Below are positions 60,199 through 64,000 of a stretch of 64,000 nucleotides of DNA, piece by piece (position 1 is the first letter of the stretch; each line of letters opens with the position of its first letter). The position numbers were made by a program, and so were the translations under genes. Source of the stretch: Agrococcus casei LMG 22410 (lineage in GTDB: Bacteria > Actinomycetota > Actinomycetes > Actinomycetales > Microbacteriaceae); contig NZ_FUHU01000010.1 in NCBI RefSeq assembly GCF_900163565.1, forward strand, positions 1-64,000, written 5' to 3'. The notes below the pieces were generated by a model. It saw only the letters and a list, made by a program, of their open reading frames with translations. It made no database searches and had not been told where the DNA came from.

Positions 60199-61149
60199 CT
60201 AGCCCAGCAGCTCCTTGTACAGTTCGAACTGCTCGTTCACGAATGCCGTGAACTCTTCGCTGTCCTTGTAGACGACGAGGTTTCCGGCGTTCTCCTGGAA
60301 CTCCTTGTACGAGTCGCTCTCGACCGAAGTGGCAACGGCCTCTTCGAGCGTCGCGCGAACATCCTCGGGGATGTCCTTGGTTGTGTAGATGCCGCCCCAG
60401 CCGCCGAACTGAATGTCTGCGCCGATGGCCTCCTGGAAGGTCGGCACGTCAGAGATCTGCTCGAGACGCTCGTCGTGCATGACACCGAGGATGCGCACTG
60501 CATCGCCCTGGGCAATGGCTTCGCCACCGCCCGACACTGCGGCGTCTGCTTCACCGGATGCCGCGGCCGAGACTGCAGTCGCGCCTCCGTCGTATGCGAC
60601 AGGCGTGAACTGCGTGCCGGCCTCCTTGTTGATGCCGAGAGCAGCTGCCTCCCAGATCGATCCCGCACCGGAGTTGGCGACTGTGAGCGCCTCGTCCTTG
60701 CCGGCTGCGATCAGGTCTTCGAGCGTCTCGTAGGGGCTGTCTGCCGCAACGGTGATGACGCCGGGAGCCAGCATGATCTGGCCGATGAACGTGTAGTTCT
60801 CGGGCAGCACGTTGGCGTTCTGCGTCGTGTTGAGCATGGCCACCTCGACCGGCGCGAAGCCGATCGTGTAGCCGTCGGCAGCCTGCTCGCCCACGTATTC
60901 CATGGCGATGGCGCCGGATGCGCCGGGCATGTTCTCGGGGATGACGCTCACACCCAGCTGGCCTTCGAGCTCGGTTGCGAGTGCACGGCTCGAGAGGTCG
61001 GATCCGCCTCCGGGATCTGCCTGGATGATGAGGCGGATGTCGTTCTCGGGGAACTCGCCGCCTTCTTCGGCAACTGGCGTGCAGCCTGAGACCGCGAGCG
61101 CGAGGGCCGCGAGGCCTGCCACTCCCGTGATGAGACTCTTCTTTCGCAT
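60199..61149 (-). CDS. tctC: Tripartite tricarboxylate transporter substrate-binding lipoprotein
   Basis: The 316-residue extracytoplasmic binding protein has a lipoprotein signal (LAALALAVSGC, lipid-anchored Cys23) and the Bug/TctC fold: IRLIIQADPGGGSDLSSRAL, VIPENMPGASGAIAMEYVGE, GYTIGFAPVEV, and the late GGWGGIYTTKDIPEDVRATL. Many members bind carboxylates through backbone contacts in these loops; the ligand is unknown. ATG 61149 was chosen over the TTG three codons upstream because GAAGGAG is correctly spaced only for the ATG. Confidence 0.93.
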   Translation of the reverse strand: MRKKSLITGVAGLAALALAVSGCTPVAEEGGEFPENDIRLIIQADPGGGSDLSSRALATELEGQLGVSVIPENMPGASGAIAMEYVGEQAADGYTIGFAPVEVAMLNTTQNANVLPENYTFIGQIMLAPGVITVAADSPYETLEDLIAAGKDEALTVANSGAGSIWEAAALGINKEAGTQFTPVAYDGGATAVSAAASGEADAAVSGGGEAIAQGDAVRILGVMHDERLEQISDVPTFQEAIGADIQFGGWGGIYTTKDIPEDVRATLEEAVATSVESDSYKEFQENAGNLVVYKDSEEFTAFVNEQFELYKELLG

Positions 61150-61206
61150 TGTCAGCAACTCCTTCGTTGTTTGGTTGTCGTGCTGTCGTGTTCGTCGTTG
61201 TGGCGG

Positions 61207-61890
61207 CTACGCAGTCTTCGCGCCGTACGCGCTGCGCATGCGGTCGAGCGAGCCCTGGATGTGTCGGCCGAGGATCTCGAGCGTGCCTTCGGTGTCGCCC
61301 CCCGCAACCGATTCGAGCAGCAGCTCGTGATCGCGGAGCGTGGGGGCGAGGTCGCCGTCCTGCGCGTTGGTGACGGCAAGCATGTCGGCGAAGGTCGGGC
61401 GGTACTGCGCCCAGACCGCAGAGAGCCGGGGGTAGCCGGCCGCATCGTAGAAGGCAGTGTGAAACTGCAGGTCTGCACTCGCGAACGCCTGTCGGTCGCC
61501 CGCCTCGAATGCTTCGCGCATCCGCCTGAGCTCTGCCTTGACGCCTTCGAGGTCGACGCCTTCGCGCTCGCAGATGGCACGGACGGCCGCGAACTCGAGC
61601 AGCTCGCGAATCATGTAGAGCTCTTCGATGTCGGCGGACGTGAGGCCGCGAACGTAGGTGCCGCGCCTGCGCGACTCGACGAGGCCCTCGACCTGCAGCT
61701 GGCGCAGGGCGTCGCGGATGGGACCGCGGCTGACGTCGAACGTGGCCGAGAGCTTCGACTCGACGAGGTGAGTGCCGGCTGCCAGATCACCGGTGATGAT
61801 TGCGCGGCGCAGCTGCGCGAGCACGTGGTGGCCCAGCGCTGGTGCGGGGGCGAGCGAGTCGAATGACTGCTCCCAAGTCTGATGGTGCAT
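61207..61890 (-). CDS. GntR/FCD family regulator of the tct operon
   Basis: The 227-residue protein has a GntR helix-turn-helix (LRRAIITGDLAAGTHLVESK, FDVSRGPIRDALRQLQVEGL) and an FCD domain with the conserved DLQFHTAFYDAAGYPRL and a late DHELLLESVAGGD. It is the first gene of the operon with tctC, tctB, tctA and the aldolase, and probably senses the imported acid. A 12-bp palindrome lies 25 bp upstream of its start. Confidence 0.92.
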   Translation of the reverse strand: MHHQTWEQSFDSLAPAPALGHHVLAQLRRAIITGDLAAGTHLVESKLSATFDVSRGPIRDALRQLQVEGLVESRRRGTYVRGLTSADIEELYMIRELLEFAAVRAICEREGVDLEGVKAELRRMREAFEAGDRQAFASADLQFHTAFYDAAGYPRLSAVWAQYRPTFADMLAVTNAQDGDLAPTLRDHELLLESVAGGDTEGTLEILGRHIQGSLDRMRSAYGAKTA

Positions 61891-61915
61891 AACGTCCTTG
61901 TCTTGCGAACCGGTG

Positions 61916-61927
61916 ACGGTTAACCGT
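61916..61927. promoter_or_regulatory. Candidate FCD-regulator operator, site 1
   Basis: ACGGTTAACCGT is a perfect 12-bp palindrome in the 183-bp region between the divergent FCD regulator and cupin isomerase genes. Confidence 0.5.
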
Positions 61928-62020
61928 AAACATAACAGCGATCGCGTGCCGGTGCCAGCACTTTCTGAAACGCACGCAGAATCGCCAAAGGGATGCGGCA
62001 AACACCAACGCTGTGTAACC

Positions 62021-62030
62021 TGTAATTACA
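62021..62030. promoter_or_regulatory. Candidate FCD-regulator operator, site 2
   Basis: TGTAATTACA is a perfect palindrome. With flanks AACC and AGTT it extends to 18 bp with one mismatched pair. It lies 43 bp before the ATG of the cupin isomerase gene, near its expected promoter. GAAAGGA at about 62062 is the ribosome-binding site. Confidence 0.5.
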
Positions 62031-62073
62031 AGTTGGGCCAAGGAACGCGCCCCTCCGTCCCGAAAGGAACGCC

Positions 62074-62643
62074 ATGCCGGAATTCGCAACGCCGCCGATT
62101 TCACCGTTCGCCATCCAGTTCGACGCCGAGGCAGCAACGCTCACCCCCGAAGGCCCCACGCTCACGCGCCGCATGAGCGCACTCGATGGCCTCTTCAAAG
62201 ACCACGACGCCTGGCAGCAGGCCGTCGCAGACGGCGACCCCGTCGTCTACAGCGTGCAGTCGACGCCGGTGCCCGAGGTCGACCGCGAGCTTCCGCAGTC
62301 GATCACCTCGATCGAGGCCGGCACGACCGCAGGCGAGTTCTGGATGACAAAGGGCCACCAGCACCCCAACCACCAGGGCGAGATCTACCTCGCTCTGCAC
62401 GGCACCGGCGGCCTGCTGATGTTCGACGGCACCGAGACGCAGTGGATCGACATGGTTCCGGGCACGATCGGCTACATCCCGCCGGGCTGGGCGCACCGCT
62501 CGGTCAACGTCGGCGCCGACCCCTACAAGTTCCTCGCGGTCTACCCCGGCGGCGCCGGCCACGACTACGGCTGGGTGCTCGAGCACGGCATGGGCAAGCG
62601 CGCCTACGCAGTCACCGACGGCTTCGAGCTGCGCGAGTTCTAG
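62074..62643 (+). CDS. Archaeal-type cupin glucose-6-phosphate isomerase family protein
   Basis: The 189-residue protein matches the cupin phosphoglucose isomerase family. MTKGHQHPNHQGEIYLALHG (residues 91-110) and GYIPPGWAHRSVN give metal ligands His95, His97, Glu103 and His141, close in spacing to those of the Pyrococcus enzyme. It is unlikely to be the housekeeping isomerase: it sits in a catabolic locus directly before an FGGY kinase. An aldose-ketose isomerase for an uncommon sugar is the better guess. Confidence 0.85.
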   Translation: MPEFATPPISPFAIQFDAEAATLTPEGPTLTRRMSALDGLFKDHDAWQQAVADGDPVVYSVQSTPVPEVDRELPQSITSIEAGTTAGEFWMTKGHQHPNHQGEIYLALHGTGGLLMFDGTETQWIDMVPGTIGYIPPGWAHRSVNVGADPYKFLAVYPGGAGHDYGWVLEHGMGKRAYAVTDGFELREF

Positions 62644-62651
62644 GCCCCGAA

Positions 62652-64000
62652 ATGCTCATCGCACACGACCTCGGCACCACCGGCAACAAGGCTTCGCTGC
62701 ACGACGAGCACGGCACGCTCCTGCACTCCGCAACGGTCAGCTACCCGGCGAACTTCGCGGCCGGCGGCATCGCCGAGCAGGATCCCGACGACTGGCACAG
62801 CGCCGTCCTCGAGGCGACCGCACAGCTGATCAGCGCATCGGGCGCCGACCCCGCCAGCATCACCGGCATGGTCATCAGCGGCCAGATGATGGGAGCCGTG
62901 CTGCTCGACGCCCAGCACCGCCCCGTTCGTCCGGCGATCATCTGGGCCGACACTCGCGCATCCGCACAGGCAGACCAGCTGAACGAGCGACTCGGCGAAC
63001 AGGCCGCGTACAACCTGCACGGCCACCGCATCAATCCGACCTACACGCTCGCGAAGGTCATGTGGGTGCGCGACAACGAGCCCGACACGTTCGCGAAGGT
63101 GCGGCACGTGTGCGTCGCGAAGGACTACGTGATCCATCGCCTGACGGGTCGCCTGGCGACAGACCGGTCGGATGCGTCGGCAACGAACGCGTACGGCATC
63201 ACCAAGGGCGAGTGGTCGCGGGAGACGCTTGCGGCAGCCGACATCGACCCGGCGCTACTTCCGGAGATCCTCGAGTCGACCGACGTGGTCGGCACCCTCA
63301 CTGCGGCAGCCGCTGATGCCACCGGCCTCAGCCGCGACACCCGCATCGTCATGGGCGGCGGCGACGGCCCGATCGCGGCGGTCGGAGCAGGCGTCGTGGC
63401 ACCAGAAGACGGCGCGTACATCGCCATGGGCACCTCGTCGTGGATCTCGTTCGCAGCCGAGAAGCCGCTGCTCGACCCGTCGATGCGCACCTTCACGTTC
63501 GAGCATGTCGTGCCGGGGCTGACGGTTCCGACGGCGACGATGCAGGCTGCCGGCGCATCCGCCACCTGGATCAACGAGCTGCTCTCGCCCGACCCCTCGG
63601 GCGCCACGCTGAACGCCCTCGTCGACCAGGCGAGCACAGAAGACGCCGAGACCGACGGCCTCTACTTTCTGCCGTACCTGCTGGGCGAGCGCTCGCCCAA
63701 GTGGAACACCCATGCCCGCGGCGCGTTCGTCGGCATCGGCCGCCACCACGGCCGCGCACACATGACCCGCGCCGTGCTCGAGGGCGTCGCCTTCAACCTC
63801 GCCGAGTGCCTGCGCGCATTCGGCGACGGCGGGCACGAGTTCGACCACATCGACGCAGTCGGCGGCGGTGCCGCGAGCGACGTGTGGCTGCAGATCATGG
63901 CCGACGTGTGGGGCGCGACCGTGCGTCGGCGCAGCGTCGTCGGCGAGGCCAACAGCCTCGGAGCCGCAGTCGTCGGCCTCGTCGGACTCGGCATGGCCGA
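62652..64000 (+). CDS. FGGY family carbohydrate kinase (xylulokinase-like), 3' end cut
   Basis: The open frame from ATG 62652 reaches the window end after 449 codons. It has the FGGY ATPase fold: AHDLGTTGNKASLHDEHG (phosphate 1), MVISGQMMGAVLLDAQHRPV, IIWADTRASAQADQLNE, MGGGDGPIAAVGAGV with the catalytic Asp, and AVGGGAASDVWLQIMADVWG (adenosine block). The order and length fit xylulokinases. It starts eight bases after the cupin isomerase stop, so the two should act in sequence: isomerise an aldose, then phosphorylate the ketose. Confidence 0.92.
   Translation, partial: MLIAHDLGTTGNKASLHDEHGTLLHSATVSYPANFAAGGIAEQDPDDWHSAVLEATAQLISASGADPASITGMVISGQMMGAVLLDAQHRPVRPAIIWADTRASAQADQLNERLGEQAAYNLHGHRINPTYTLAKVMWVRDNEPDTFAKVRHVCVAKDYVIHRLTGRLATDRSDASATNAYGITKGEWSRETLAAADIDPALLPEILESTDVVGTLTAAAADATGLSRDTRIVMGGGDGPIAAVGAGVVAPEDGAYIAMGTSSWISFAAEKPLLDPSMRTFTFEHVVPGLTVPTATMQAAGASATWINELLSPDPSGATLNALVDQASTEDAETDGLYFLPYLLGERSPKWNTHARGAFVGIGRHHGRAHMTRAVLEGVAFNLAECLRAFGDGGHEFDHIDAVGGGAASDVWLQIMADVWGATVRRRSVVGEANSLGAAVVGLVGLGMA

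Noticed and set aside
54609-64000. Sulfoquinovose (sulfo-TAL) pathway
   Set aside because: A transaldolase-type enzyme and an isomerase are present, but there is no sulfolactaldehyde dehydrogenase or reductase, sulfoquinovosidase or sulfonate exporter.
1-64000. CRISPR arrays, tRNA and rRNA genes
   Set aside because: No regularly spaced repeats, no cloverleaf-like sequences with CCA-type ends and no rRNA stretches were recognised by eye. A covariance-model search was not possible.

Overview
The window is high-GC DNA that looks chromosomal, from an actinobacterium most like the Microbacteriaceae. The evidence is a DUF222/HNH endonuclease gene plus a decayed fragment of a second copy, frequent GGATGCG heptamers, a CE1758/CE1759-type luciferase-like monooxygenase pair, many GTG starts, and several regulator or transporter genes whose -10 box lies six bases before the start codon (leaderless). 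No rRNA, tRNA, CRISPR array, phage module or insertion sequence was recognised. Genus or species cannot be named from sequence alone.

Layout. 0-10 kb: HNH gene remnant, SulP anion transporter, DUF1801 and VOC proteins, SGNH-like secreted protein, acyltransferase, a TipA-like MerR drug sensor with an internal start, a TetR/MMPL efflux pair, aldo/keto reductase and DUF418 membrane protein. 10.7-14.9 kb: a 1371-residue secreted protein of about five ~255-residue repeats with an amphipathic C-terminal tail. 15-24 kb: acyl-CoA oxidase, EamA exporter, a lipoate ligase with swapped domain order, alpha/beta hydrolase, a lone pyruvyl transferase-like protein and the flavin monooxygenase/FMN reductase/MarR operon. 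24-29 kb: a two-component system flanked by two related phosphotransferases and a small secreted protein; the same 22-bp palindrome lies before the sensor gene and before the secreted protein gene. 29-34 kb: MarR/MFS pair, a cluster of five DnaA boxes between convergent genes, a frameshifted FUSC gene, glutathione peroxidase, a membrane protein/XRE pair and deoC. Three copies of a 51-55-bp palindrome occur at 18.6, 32.5 and 33.5 kb.

34-45 kb: a short gene behind a structured leader with a 17-codon upstream ORF, an FAD oxidoreductase, the ATP-grasp/alpha-E/transglutaminase operon, an MFS transporter, two paralogous membrane proteins, a DUF2993 protein and the intact HNH gene. 45.5-52.8 kb: a complete set of genes for non-phosphorylating L-fucose breakdown. 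L-fucose passes through mutarotase, dehydrogenase, lactonase, fuconate dehydratase, ketodeoxyfuconate dehydrogenase and diketo-deoxyfuconate hydrolase to pyruvate plus L-lactate, and an FMN lactate dehydrogenase then oxidises the lactate. The genes form two divergent operons around one control region, with a GntR regulator at one end. No fucosidase or dedicated fucose transporter is seen.

54.6-64 kb: a second, unassigned carbohydrate or organic-acid locus. It holds a transaldolase-family aldolase, a PfkB kinase with a UTRA regulator, a TctABC uptake system co-transcribed with a dihydrodipicolinate-synthase-family aldolase and an FCD GntR regulator, and, divergent from these, an archaeal-type cupin sugar isomerase with an FGGY kinase cut by the window end. 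Functions are assigned from motifs and general family knowledge; no searches were run.
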